Source: CAVSNH01 sp963729275 (lineage in GTDB: Bacteria > Actinomycetota > Acidimicrobiia > Acidimicrobiales > RAAP-2). Taken from it: a stretch of 64,000 nucleotides of DNA. The notes below the pieces were generated by a model, which was not told the origin of the DNA, made no database searches, and saw only the letters and a program-made list of their open reading frames with translations. The position numbers were made by a program, and so were the translations under genes. Where the stretch lies: NCBI GenBank assembly GCA_963729275.1, contig CAVSNH010000005.1, positions 62,001-126,000 on the forward strand, given 5' to 3'. Of the stretch, positions 1-7,484 are shown piece after piece (position 1 is the stretch's first letter; each line of letters opens with the position of its first letter).

Positions 1-106
1 GCTCATGCCCTGGTGCCCCGGACCTCGAACGGGCTCGGACGGACACCCGCGGCGAGGGGCGGCGAAGCGCTCACGAGGGACGATGTCCGCAGCCGTGCCC
101 CATTGA

Positions 107-135
107 TTGACGCCTCTTGTGCAATCGGGCACAAT
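107..135 (+). promoter_or_regulatory. Putative sigma-70-type promoter of thrC
   Basis: A TTGACG box (107-112) is followed after 17 bases by CACAAT (130-135). This is a good -35/-10 arrangement about 120 bases upstream of the thrC start. A 14-base stretch around the -10 box (125-138) recurs exactly at 55418-55431, in front of a small gene. Bases 1-253 otherwise hold no gene I can support. Confidence 0.4.
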
Positions 136-253
136 GGACGGCATCATCCAGAGCGGCTGAGGGACCGGGCCCAGCGACGCCGCGGCAACCAGAGTGCATT
201 CGGCTCACGCCATGCACGCCAGGTGCCAATGCCCGAGCGATGAGGAGAATGCC

Positions 254-1525
254 GTGGAATTCGTTTCCGGGCTGCGCTGCCGTGAATGCGGCCGCACGTA
301 CCCTGCCGAGGCCCTGCACGTCTGTGACTTCTGCTTCGGGCCCCTCGAAGTGACCTACGACTATGACCGGGTGGCGGCGCACATGACCCGTGAGCGCATC
401 GCCGCCGGCCCGAGGACCATCTGGCGCTATGCCGATCTGTTGCCGGTGGCCGATGCCGCGCCGGTCGACCTCGGTGCCGGCTTCACGCCACTCGTCCGCG
501 CCGACCGGCTGGCTGCCGAGCTCGGCCTGAGCGATCTGTGGATCAAGGACGACACGGCCAATCCCACGGGCTCGTTCAAGGACCGGGTGGTCTCGGTCGC
601 CCTCACGAAGGCGCGGGAGCTCGGGTTCAAGGTGGCGGCATGCGCCTCGACCGGCAACCTGGCCAATTCGGTGGCCGCCCACGCCGCCCGGGCCGGCATG
701 GAGTCGGTGGTGCTCGTTCCGCACGACCTCGAGACGGCCAAGGTGACCATGACGTCGGTCTACGGTGGGCTCCTCTTCGCCGTGGAGGGCAGCTATGACG
801 ACGTCAACCGGCTCTGCGCCGAGCTCACGAGTGAGCAGCCGTCATGGGCCTTCGTGAACGTGAACGTCCGGACCTACTACGCCGAGGGGTCGAAGACCTT
901 GGCCTTCGAGGTGGCCGAGCAACTCGGCTGGCGTGCTCCCGACCACGTGGTCGTGCCGATCGGATCGGGCGCGCAGCTCACCAAGGTGGCCAAGGGGTTC
1001 GCCGAGCTCGGTGAGGTCGGCCTGCTCGACGAGACGCCGTCGGTCCGGATCTCGGGGGCCCAGGCTGTGGGATGTGCGCCGGTGGCCACGGCCTTCGCCG
1101 AGGGTGCGGATGCCATACGTCCGGTCAAGCCCAACACCATCGCCAAGTCGCTGGCCATCGGCAACCCGGCCGACGGTTGGTATGCGCTGGAGACGATCCG
1201 TCAGTCCGGGGGATCCTGCGCGGCGGTCACTGACGCCGAGATCCTCGACGGCATCCGCCTTCTGGCCCGGACCGAGGGCATCTTCGCCGAGACGGCCGGT
1301 GGAGTGACCATCGCCACACTGGCCAAGCTGGCCGCCGCCGGCGAGGTGCATCGCGACGAGCGGGTGGTGGCCATCGTGAGCGGTCACGGCCTCAAGACGG
1401 TGGAGGCGCTGAGCGGGGACGGGACTTCGGGGCCCACCGCCACCATCGCCCCGACCCTCGAGGCCTTCGATCGAGCCCTGGCCGAGTCCGCCGACACAAT
1501 CGGCGTATCGGTGGCGGCGGGTTGA
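254..1525 (+). CDS. thrC: Threonine synthase
   Basis: PLP-dependent enzyme converting O-phosphohomoserine to threonine in the cytoplasm; 423 residues, normal for the family. The N-terminus has a rubredoxin-like four-cysteine knuckle (Cys9, Cys12, Cys24, Cys27). The PLP lysine is Lys109 in the SFKDR motif, followed by a STGNLANS phosphate-binding segment. I chose the GTG start at 254 because GAGGAG lies six bases upstream; the frame stays open to 194 but that stretch is not family-like. The stop is two bases before the ATG of a CysO/MoaD-like gene, so the pair is probably one operon. The fold could also fit a related cysteine synthase, but the four-cysteine N-terminus favours threonine synthase. 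Confidence 0.9.
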   Translation: MEFVSGLRCRECGRTYPAEALHVCDFCFGPLEVTYDYDRVAAHMTRERIAAGPRTIWRYADLLPVADAAPVDLGAGFTPLVRADRLAAELGLSDLWIKDDTANPTGSFKDRVVSVALTKARELGFKVAACASTGNLANSVAAHAARAGMESVVLVPHDLETAKVTMTSVYGGLLFAVEGSYDDVNRLCAELTSEQPSWAFVNVNVRTYYAEGSKTLAFEVAEQLGWRAPDHVVVPIGSGAQLTKVAKGFAELGEVGLLDETPSVRISGAQAVGCAPVATAFAEGADAIRPVKPNTIAKSLAIGNPADGWYALETIRQSGGSCAAVTDAEILDGIRLLARTEGIFAETAGGVTIATLAKLAAAGEVHRDERVVAIVSGHGLKTVEALSGDGTSGPTATIAPTLEAFDRALAESADTIGVSVAAG

Positions 1526-1527
1526 CC

Positions 1528-1800
1528 ATGGTCACCGTCCGAATCCCCACTCAGCTACGCACGGCGACCGGCGGTGCCGGCGAGGTGAGCGTCGAGGGTG
1601 CCACCATCGGCGAGGTCCTGAAGGCTCTCAGTGCCGCCCACGACGGGTTCGCCGAGCGCATCTTCGACGAGAACGGCGGCCTCCGTCGCTTCGTCAACGT
1701 GTTCCTCGACGACGAAGACGTCCGGTTTCTCGAAGGCCTGGACACGCCGGTCTTGGCGAACCAGACGGTCTCCATCATCCCGGCGGTGGCCGGGGGCTGA
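1528..1800 (+). CDS. cysO: CysO/MoaD/ThiS-family sulfur-carrier protein
   Basis: Small beta-grasp protein of 90 residues ending in the diglycine tail (AVAGG) needed for C-terminal thiocarboxylate formation. Its start (VTVRIPTQLR), the RFVNVFLDDEDVRF segment and the VSIIPAVAGG end closely resemble mycobacterial CysO, which delivers sulfur for cysteine synthesis. The ATG at 1528 sits two bases after the thrC stop. No cysM or mec homologue is in the window. Placement beside thrC suggests sulfur delivery in amino-acid metabolism, but the real acceptor enzyme is not shown. A role as a molybdopterin or thiamine sulfur carrier cannot be excluded. Confidence 0.8.
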   Translation: MVTVRIPTQLRTATGGAGEVSVEGATIGEVLKALSAAHDGFAERIFDENGGLRRFVNVFLDDEDVRFLEGLDTPVLANQTVSIIPAVAGG

Positions 1801-1812
1801 GCTCCGACTCGG

Positions 1813-1831
1813 CCGGCCGCCGGGCGGCCGG
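1813..1831. terminator. GC-rich hairpin between convergent genes
   Basis: CCGGCCGCC and GGCGGCCGG form a perfect nine-base inverted repeat around one base, between the ends of cysO and the convergent tetR. There is no T-tract, so it may be a GC-hairpin terminator of the kind common in high-GC actinobacteria. Confidence 0.35.
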
Positions 1832-1845
1832 GCCCGGATGGCCGG

Positions 1846-1896
1846 GGCTCAGGTGCCGAGCCCGTGCAGCAAGGCTCAGGTGCCGAGGCCGTGCAG
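1846..1896. repeat. 24-bp imperfect direct duplication at the tetR 3' end
   Basis: Bases 1846-1869 and 1873-1896 match at 23 of 24 positions, three bases apart. The second copy is the last codons and stop of the minus-strand tetR gene, so the first is a duplicated non-coding copy of that end. Confidence 0.7.
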
Positions 1897-2493
1897 GATG
1901 AAGGCCGTGGTCTCGGCAGCAACCTTCTCGCGAGGCTCGCTCACAGGCTCGCCGGCCCGCACCGACATTGCCCCGTAGATCTGCTGACCGATGAGGGTCG
2001 TGGCCCGGTCGGCGTCCATCGACCGGAACACACCGGCTTCCATTCCCTCCATACAGAGGTCGCGGATGATGCGGGCGATGTTGAGGCTGATGGTGGCCAG
2101 CTCCGACCCGATGGCTTCCCCGCCTCGACCGGCCGTCCCCTGGACGAGGAGGGCCAGCCGGAAGAACGCGGGGTGCTCGTCGATGCGGGCCAGCAGTTCG
2201 GAGACGAGGCGCTCGAGTCGGTTGACGGGATCGATGTCGTGCTCCCAGATCACGGCGATGGCCTCGAGCAACTGCCCGTGCATGCCGTCGAGGCAGGCAC
2301 GCAACAATTCCTCCCGATTGGCGAAATAGACATAGACGGTCGATCGGGCGACTCCGGCTTCGGTCGCGATCTCGTCCATGGACACATCGGTCGTGCCGCG
2401 TTCGCCGAACAGTCGGCGGGCGACCTCGACGACTTGCTCGCGTCGGTAGTCGCGGATGACCTCCTTCAGACCGTCATCAGACCGACGGGGCAT
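1876..2493 (-). CDS. TetR-family transcriptional regulator
   Basis: A 205-residue protein with the usual N-terminal TetR helix-turn-helix (DEIATEAGVARSTVYVYF) around residues 33-52 and a helical ligand-binding C-terminus. The ATG at 2493 was chosen because it lies eight bases after the P450 stop and begins just before the conserved DNA-binding region; the frame is open far upstream inside the P450 gene. It is probably cotranscribed with the P450 and controls that promoter, where a GTCCGGAC palindrome lies in the -35/-10 spacer. The ligand is unknown. Confidence 0.85.
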   Translation of the reverse strand: MPRRSDDGLKEVIRDYRREQVVEVARRLFGERGTTDVSMDEIATEAGVARSTVYVYFANREELLRACLDGMHGQLLEAIAVIWEHDIDPVNRLERLVSELLARIDEHPAFFRLALLVQGTAGRGGEAIGSELATISLNIARIIRDLCMEGMEAGVFRSMDADRATTLIGQQIYGAMSVRAGEPVSEPREKVAAETTAFILHGLGT

Positions 2494-2501
2494 CGATTGG
2501 G

Positions 2502-3833
2502 CTATGCCGAGTGCCGAAGCGGGGCAGCCGCAGGGAACCTGACGGGAAGATGCTTGACCCCATTGATGAACTGAGATTGAAGGCGCTCGACGGAGCCGTC
2601 GAGCTCGAGTTCGGGCAGGCGATCGAGAAGGTGTTCGAACATGACCCTGATCTCCATCCGGGCGAGGTTGGCCCCCAGACAGAAGTGCGGTCCGCCGGCT
2701 CCAAAGGCGATATGGGGATTCGGGTCGCGGGTGATGTCGAATCGGTGCGGGTCGGAGAAGACGGTCTCGTCTCGGTTGGCGGACACATGGAAGAACACCA
2801 CTTTCGAGTCCTCCTCGATGAGCTGGTTGCCAAGGGTGAGGGCAGACGTCGTCTGGCGGCGGAAGTGCATGACCGGAGACACATAGCGAAGCATCTCCTC
2901 GGTCGCCGAAGGCAGCAGTGATCGGTCCCGCCGGAGGAGGTCCCACTGGTCCGGGTGTTCGAAGAAAGCCGCCATCCCACCCGAGATGAGGTTGCGGGTG
3001 GTCTCGTTCCCGGCCACCGTCAGAAGAAGGAAGAAGAGCTCGAGCTCCAGCTCCGAAAGCCGCTCACCGTCCAGGTCGACCTGGGTCAGCACGCTCATGA
3101 GATCCTCGGTCGGCTGCGCCCGTTTGGCCGCGAAGAGCTCGACCGCATAGGCGTAGAGCTCCATCGAGGCTTGGACGGCGGCCTCGCCGGCGGTGTACCC
3201 GGTTTGCTGGCCGTCGGCGTCGGTTTGCTGGCCGTCGGCGTCGGCGTCGGCGCCCGTCGTGTCCTGGCGCTGGTACTCCGGGTCCTCGTTCCCGATCAGA
3301 CGGTTCGACCAGTCGAACATGCGGTGGCGGTCCTCGTGAGGGACGCCGAGTAGCTCGGCGATGACCACCAGAGGAAGCTCGGCCGCGATGTCGGTCACGA
3401 AGTCGGCCGAGCCACGCTCGATGACCGAGTCGATGATCTGGTCGGTCGCCAGGCGGATCCGCTGCTCGAGCTGACCCACCATCCTCGGCGTGAAGCCTTT
3501 GTTGACAAGCCTTCGGTAACGGGTGTGGAGCGGGGGGTCCATGTTGACCATCATCAGTTGGTGCTGGGCGAGGTCGTCCTCTGCCAGTTCCCAGATGAAG
3601 GTGGCGCGGCGGCCCGACGAAAAGTGCTCGGAGTCGCGGTTGACGGTGGTGCAGTCGGCATGGGTGGTCACGGCCCAGAATCCCGGACCATCGCGTTCCT
3701 CGTGCCACCAGACCGGCGCGTTCTGGCGCAAGAAGGCAAACCATTGATGGGGCACGCCGTCGACGAAGTTCTCGGAGCGGGTGAGATCGATGTCGGCGAA
3801 GTCGACCTCGATCCCGGTGTCGAGCTGGGTCAT
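2502..3833 (-). CDS. Cytochrome P450 monooxygenase
   Basis: Soluble bacterial P450 of 443 residues. It shows the I-helix AGNETTRN motif, the K-helix EEMLR (ExxR), and the heme loop FGAGGPHFCLG with Cys385 as axial ligand. The overall pattern (NMDPPLHTRYRRLV, LLTVAGNETTRN, PVMHFRRQTT) resembles actinobacterial CYP125/CYP142-type enzymes that oxidise sterol side chains, but family assignment needs an alignment. An odd low-complexity insert rich in Asp-Ala-Asp-Gly-Gln-Gln lies around residues 196-212 and is encoded by a perfect 21-bp tandem duplication. No ferredoxin gene is adjacent. Upstream EthD and downstream tetR genes suggest a catabolic operon. Confidence 0.9.
   Translation of the reverse strand: MTQLDTGIEVDFADIDLTRSENFVDGVPHQWFAFLRQNAPVWWHEERDGPGFWAVTTHADCTTVNRDSEHFSSGRRATFIWELAEDDLAQHQLMMVNMDPPLHTRYRRLVNKGFTPRMVGQLEQRIRLATDQIIDSVIERGSADFVTDIAAELPLVVIAELLGVPHEDRHRMFDWSNRLIGNEDPEYQRQDTTGADADADGQQTDADGQQTGYTAGEAAVQASMELYAYAVELFAAKRAQPTEDLMSVLTQVDLDGERLSELELELFFLLLTVAGNETTRNLISGGMAAFFEHPDQWDLLRRDRSLLPSATEEMLRYVSPVMHFRRQTTSALTLGNQLIEEDSKVVFFHVSANRDETVFSDPHRFDITRDPNPHIAFGAGGPHFCLGANLARMEIRVMFEHLLDRLPELELDGSVERLQSQFINGVKHLPVRFPAAAPLRHSA
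3201..3242. repeat. Perfect 21-bp tandem duplication inside the P450 gene
   Basis: Bases 3201-3221 are repeated exactly at 3222-3242. The duplication is in frame and adds a second copy of a seven-residue acidic segment to a surface loop between conserved P450 blocks. Confidence 0.8.
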
Positions 3834-3878
3834 CGGACCCCCATTCCACTCAATCGGACGCTATGTCTGATGTAGTGG

Positions 3879-3908
3879 ATCGTATGTCCGGACCTGGACG
3901 GATGTCAA
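3879..3908 (-). promoter_or_regulatory. P450-tetR promoter with palindrome in the spacer
   Basis: On the minus strand TTGACA (3903-3908) is followed after 18 bases by TACGAT (3879-3884), about 45 bases upstream of the P450 start. The spacer contains the palindrome GTCCGGAC (3886-3893), a plausible binding site for the TetR protein encoded two genes on. Confidence 0.55.
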
Positions 3909-3926
3909 CGTCGCCGGTCGTCGCAG

Positions 3927-4283
3927 CTAGACGGTGGGGCCGTCCACGATCACGCGGGGCTCCTCGGTCAGGACGAACTCGAGCCGGTCGGTGTCGAGGA
4001 ACCGGCCAATGTCCTCGAACATGGCCGGGAAGTCGTCTTCGGCCATGTGAGCTCGGTAGGCGTCCATCGACTCGAACCACTGGACGGTGACGCCGTCGTA
4101 GCCGGATCGGTCGTCGTCGCCGCGGTAGTCGTCGAGAGGGCGAGGGTGCTGTTCGTATCGGACGGCGTAGCGGCCGCACTTCGAGTTGGCCACCAGCGGA
4201 CCGTGGTGGTGCTCCCAGTAGTCCTGGAACTCGGCCGGTGTGAGGCCCTCCTTGCGTCGCAACAAGCAGGTCAGTCTGATCAT
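3927..4283 (-). CDS. EthD-domain protein
   Basis: A 118-residue single-domain protein of the EthD ferredoxin-like (alpha-beta barrel dimer) family. Typical features are MIRLTCLLRRKEGLTPAEFQDYW at the start, the HHGPLV motif, and a C-terminal FxEDIGRFLD segment. EthD proteins accompany P450 systems, for example in ether degradation, and related proteins are small isomerases or cyclases; the reaction here is unknown. The ATG at 4283 has GGGAG eight bases upstream. It lies directly upstream of the P450 gene on the same strand, separated by a promoter-bearing gap of 93 bases. Confidence 0.8.
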   Translation of the reverse strand: MIRLTCLLRRKEGLTPAEFQDYWEHHHGPLVANSKCGRYAVRYEQHPRPLDDYRGDDDRSGYDGVTVQWFESMDAYRAHMAEDDFPAMFEDIGRFLDTDRLEFVLTEEPRVIVDGPTV

Positions 4284-4299
4284 CTCGGTGCTCTCCCTC

Positions 4300-4390
4300 G
4301 GCTCATCGGCTCATCGGCTCATCGGCTCATCGGCTCATCGGCTCATCGGCTCGTCGGCTCATCGGCTCATGGGTCATCGGTCATCGGTCA
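4300..4390. repeat. Short tandem repeat (9-bp unit GCTCATCGG)
   Basis: About eight copies of GCTCATCGG run in tandem, one with a single change (GCTCGTCGG), then degrade to shorter GGTCATC units. The array fills the gap between the methyltransferase stop and the EthD start, where it would lie in the EthD leader. Confidence 0.85.
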
Positions 4391-4400
4391 GTGGACTGGG

Positions 4401-5174
4401 TCACGCTTCCCGCCGGTGGGCGAGAAACGTGTCGGTGATATAGGGGATGGCGATCGGCTCGTCCTGCGTGGCGGCCAGGTCCGCCACTTGATCGAGCAGC
4501 GCCCCCCGCTCCTCGTCGGGGAGCACCTGTACGTAGCTCCGAGATGCGACCTGATCGACGAAGGTGGCCCGATCGACGCCCTGGACCCACCCGAACTTGC
4601 GGCGCACCACCGGACCGAAGAGGCCCGATTCGTCGATCGTGGCCGAGAAGTCCTTGCCGACCGGATAGGGCTGGCACCGATCCCATTTGCTGATCCGCAC
4701 CAACTCGGCGATCAGGGGGTCACTTTCGTCGCGTTCGTTCCAGACCAATGCCAGCCCGCCTCCCGATCGGAGCGTCCGGGCGACCTCGGCTACCGCTACC
4801 TGGTTGTCGAACCAGTGGAAGGCCTGGGCCACGACGACCGCGTCCATCGATCCGCTGGCTATCGGAATCCGCTCGGCGGTGCCGGCCATCACCGAGGCAC
4901 GCCCTACCGACTCGGCAAAGACGGCGCGCATCGACGGGGACGGCTCGACGGCCACGCTCCGCGGTGAGACGGCTCGCAGCTGCCGGGTCATCTTGCCAGT
5001 GCCGGCGGCCAGGTCGAGCACCCGGCTGCGACCGTCGAGCGGGAGCCGCTCGACCAGGTACGAGATGACTTCGTCGGGATAGCCGGGTCGAGCCCGTTCG
5101 TAGATGTCGGATCCCGACTCGAATCCGACTCGACCGAGGGGCCGGGATAGGTTCGGCGAGGGTGGCCCGTCCAC
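4401..5174 (-). CDS. Class I SAM-dependent methyltransferase (type 11)
   Basis: A 257-residue Rossmann-fold methyltransferase. Motif I is VLDLAAGTGKM, followed by AVEPSPSMRAVF (motif II acidic turn), AERIPIASGSMDAVVVAQAFHWF, and a LRSGGGLALVWNE post-motif. It resembles SAM methyltransferases acting on small molecules such as polyketides or quinones; the substrate cannot be read from sequence. The frame is open to 5393. I prefer the GTG at 5174 because the upstream residues are not family-like, but the start is uncertain and its ribosome binding site is weak. It probably heads the EthD-P450-tetR group. Confidence 0.75.
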   Translation of the reverse strand: MDGPPSPNLSRPLGRVGFESGSDIYERARPGYPDEVISYLVERLPLDGRSRVLDLAAGTGKMTRQLRAVSPRSVAVEPSPSMRAVFAESVGRASVMAGTAERIPIASGSMDAVVVAQAFHWFDNQVAVAEVARTLRSGGGLALVWNERDESDPLIAELVRISKWDRCQPYPVGKDFSATIDESGLFGPVVRRKFGWVQGVDRATFVDQVASRSYVQVLPDEERGALLDQVADLAATQDEPIAIPYITDTFLAHRREA

Positions 5175-5253
5175 GCTCGTCGACTCTAAGGGGCAGGTCG
5201 CGGCTTGTGGCTCACGGCGGGCTGTCGCAGTGGATCCACTAGCCTCCAGGCGC

Positions 5254-6432
5254 GTGACGGCCGGGCGCCAACCCGACGCCGAAGGGATGGGGGCCACGCC
5301 GCCGTACTCCGGAAGCGCCGGGCATCCCCAACATGAAGTGCCGGTGCGGCCAGCTCCGCCCACCCGGGCGCAGCGTGCCATCAACGGTCTCATTCACAGC
5401 GCCTGGCGATGGGTGTGCCAACACGGTGCGGTGGGGCCCGGTGACCAACTCGCCCGCCGCTTTGGGTCCTTTGGGGCGGGCAGCTGCCTGTCCTTCCCGA
5501 CCGGCGCCGTCTTTGGTGAGCGCTGGATCCGCATTGGCGCCGACACGCTGGTGGGTCCATATGTGAGCATCTCGGCGGGGATGGTTCCGGGACAACAGAT
5601 GGTCACCGATCCGGTGGTGCGTATCGGTGATCGCTGCATGATCGGCCGCGGCAGCCACATCGTCGGCCACTTCGACCTCGAGATCGGTGACGACGTCCAC
5701 ACCGGGCCATACGTCTACATCACCGACCAGAACCACGGATATGCGGACCCCAATGCCGTGGTGCACGCCCAATGGCCGAGTGATGTCCCCGTGCATATCG
5801 GTGACGGGTGCTGGCTCGGCACCAGCGTCGTGGTGCTGCCGGGGACGCGTCTCGGACGGAACGTGGTGGTGGGCGCCGGCGCCGTTGTCCGTGGCACCTT
5901 CCCCGACCACTGTGTCCTGGCCGGCGTGCCGGCCAGGATTATCCGCCGTTACGTCCCCGGGTCGGGATGGGTGGATGGTGCCGGTGTTTCGACCGATGGG
6001 ACAGCCGCTGGCTGGGGAGCCGGCGATGGCGCGGTCGCAGGCCCCGCCGCGTCCCCACTCGGCGACGAAGCGACGCCGTCGGTCCGCCCACCGGATCGGC
6101 GCCCCCGCAGTGGGAGCCACCCCAGCACGCCGCCTCCCTCTCGGTCGGCCCCGCGCCCGTCGGTGGTTCCCGATGCCGTCGGGACGGCCGGGGCGGCCGG
6201 CGTCTCGGCCACCGGCGCAGCCGGAGGGGTCGCCGGAACCGCCGGAACCGCCGGAACCGCCGGAACCGCCGGAATCGCCGGAATCGCCGGAATCGCCGGA
6301 ATCGCCGGAATCGCCGGAATCGCCGGATCCGAGGTCGCCGGCTCGTCCCCGAGCGATCCGCCGGGGTCTGGGCGCGAACCGGCCACCTCGGCCGTCGACG
6401 CCGAGCCCGTACCCGGGAGACCGAGCCCGTAA
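5254..6432 (+). CDS. Left-handed beta-helix (hexapeptide) acyltransferase with repetitive tail
   Basis: Residues about 45-240 form a LbH hexapeptide-repeat acetyltransferase of the maltose/galactoside O-acetyltransferase type: the TDQNHGYADP loop with the catalytic His, VHIGDGCWLGTSVVVLPG, VVGAGAVVRGTFP, VLAGVPARII. Such enzymes acetylate sugars or cell-surface glycans using acetyl-CoA. After about residue 240 the frame enters a low-complexity Gly/Ala/Ser/Pro tail, including ten G-T-A/G-I-A units from a 9-bp repeat. This tail overlaps the opposite-strand patatin gene by 484 bases, so the true end may be earlier. Starts at GTG 5254 or ATG 5287 are both possible. Confidence 0.7.
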   Translation: MTAGRQPDAEGMGATPPYSGSAGHPQHEVPVRPAPPTRAQRAINGLIHSAWRWVCQHGAVGPGDQLARRFGSFGAGSCLSFPTGAVFGERWIRIGADTLVGPYVSISAGMVPGQQMVTDPVVRIGDRCMIGRGSHIVGHFDLEIGDDVHTGPYVYITDQNHGYADPNAVVHAQWPSDVPVHIGDGCWLGTSVVVLPGTRLGRNVVVGAGAVVRGTFPDHCVLAGVPARIIRRYVPGSGWVDGAGVSTDGTAAGWGAGDGAVAGPAASPLGDEATPSVRPPDRRPRSGSHPSTPPPSRSAPRPSVVPDAVGTAGAAGVSATGAAGGVAGTAGTAGTAGTAGIAGIAGIAGIAGIAGIAGSEVAGSSPSDPPGSGREPATSAVDAEPVPGRPSP

Positions 6433-7412
6433 CGGCGGACCACCTCCGCCGCCTCGCGCCGGCCCTCGGCGATCAGATCGGCGGTCAACGAGAAGTCACC
6501 GAAGCCAGGTCCACCGTCCCCGGGAGCCCCGGCGCTGCACACCACCACCTCGACGTCGGGCGGCAGTTGGGCCATGTCGCGGGCGAAGCGGGCGTGGACG
6601 GCGATGAAGAGAGCGTTGAGGACGGATTCGATCGGTCGGCGAGCTTGTGTCGGCTCGAACACCGGTGGTGAGCACATGAGCACGACGACCCGCTTGGCTC
6701 CGGCGTCGATGGCCCGGCGGATGGGCACGTTGTTGACCACCCCGCCGTCCATATAGCGCTCCCCGTCGATCTCGACCGGCGGGAAGATGGCCGGTAGTGC
6801 CGCCGAGGCCAGGATGATGTCCGCGGCGGGGCCGTAGGTGAACCACCGCTCACGGCCGTCCACCAACGAGGTGACGACGACCTCGAATGGGATGGGGGCA
6901 TCTTCGAGCCGGGCGAACGGGACGCCTTCTTCGATGATCTTGCGCAGCCCGCTGTTGGAGTAGACGGAGTCCCGCTGTTGGAAGTACATCCAGGGACCGT
7001 GGAGGCGGCCCTGGGGGAAGACGTCGTCGCGGCTGAGGCCGACCCAGGTGCGGGCCATCCGCTCGACCCCCTCGGAGGTGGGGTCGCCGGCGAAGCCGGC
7101 CCCGTTAATGGCACCGACCGAGGTGCCGTAGATGCGGTCGGGGACGAACCCGTGCTCGGCCAGCACCTGGAGCATGCCGATCTGCACCGCCCCCCGCGTG
7201 CCGCCACCGGCGAGAACCAGAGCGGTCATCGGCCTGCCGGCCTCCTCGTCCTCGTCCTCGGCGTCTGACCCCTCGGACCACGATTGGTCCCGGGAGGCGG
7301 CGACACGTTGGAAGGTGAAGCGGAGAACCAGGACGATGAGCACCAGGGTGGCCACCACGAAGATCCCGAAGACCACGGCAAAGGCGGTGTCGGCGGCTTC
7401 GGTCATCGTCAT
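5949..7412 (-). CDS. Patatin-like phospholipase, membrane-anchored
   Basis: A 487-residue protein with one N-terminal transmembrane helix (about residues 9-31), an acidic linker, then a patatin domain: oxyanion-hole GGGTRG, nucleophile elbow GTSVG, and the catalytic Asp in YMDGGVVNN. The Ser-Asp dyad is therefore intact and the protein should be a lipid acyl hydrolase facing the cytoplasm. The domain ends near residue 330 (RYGLGLPG). The rest is low complexity with A-I-P and A-V-P triplets encoded by the 9-bp repeat also read on the other strand by the acetyltransferase tail. The RssA/YchK-type bacterial patatin family is the best match. Confidence 0.85.
   Translation of the reverse strand: MTMTEAADTAFAVVFGIFVVATLVLIVLVLRFTFQRVAASRDQSWSEGSDAEDEDEEAGRPMTALVLAGGGTRGAVQIGMLQVLAEHGFVPDRIYGTSVGAINGAGFAGDPTSEGVERMARTWVGLSRDDVFPQGRLHGPWMYFQQRDSVYSNSGLRKIIEEGVPFARLEDAPIPFEVVVTSLVDGRERWFTYGPAADIILASAALPAIFPPVEIDGERYMDGGVVNNVPIRRAIDAGAKRVVVLMCSPPVFEPTQARRPIESVLNALFIAVHARFARDMAQLPPDVEVVVCSAGAPGDGGPGFGDFSLTADLIAEGRREAAEVVRRYGLGLPGTGSASTAEVAGSRPDPGGSLGDEPATSDPAIPAIPAIPAIPAIPAIPAVPAVPAVPAVPATPPAAPVAETPAAPAVPTASGTTDGRGADREGGGVLGWLPLRGRRSGGRTDGVASSPSGDAAGPATAPSPAPQPAAVPSVETPAPSTHPDPGT
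6232..6330. repeat. 9-bp tandem array GCCGGAACC/GCCGGAATC, eleven units
   Basis: Four GCCGGAACC units, six GCCGGAATC units and one GCCGGATCC unit run head to tail. Because the unit length is a multiple of three, the array stays open in both the acetyltransferase frame and the patatin frame. Confidence 0.9.
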
Positions 7413-7484
7413 GAAAGGCTAATGGGCACCCTCTCGCCCGCCGCGTGCATCGGCATGTGACACCCGAGGGTCAAACTGCCCGTC

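Noticed and set aside
71..724. Minus-strand open frame opposite thrC
   Set aside because: Antisense to a clear threonine synthase; no family likeness and Arg/Gly/His-rich composition typical of a shadow frame in GC-rich DNA.
4300..4390. Coding repeat SAHRLIG
   Set aside because: The 9-bp units read in frame on the plus strand, but there is no ribosome binding site or domain; it is an intergenic repeat in the EthD leader.
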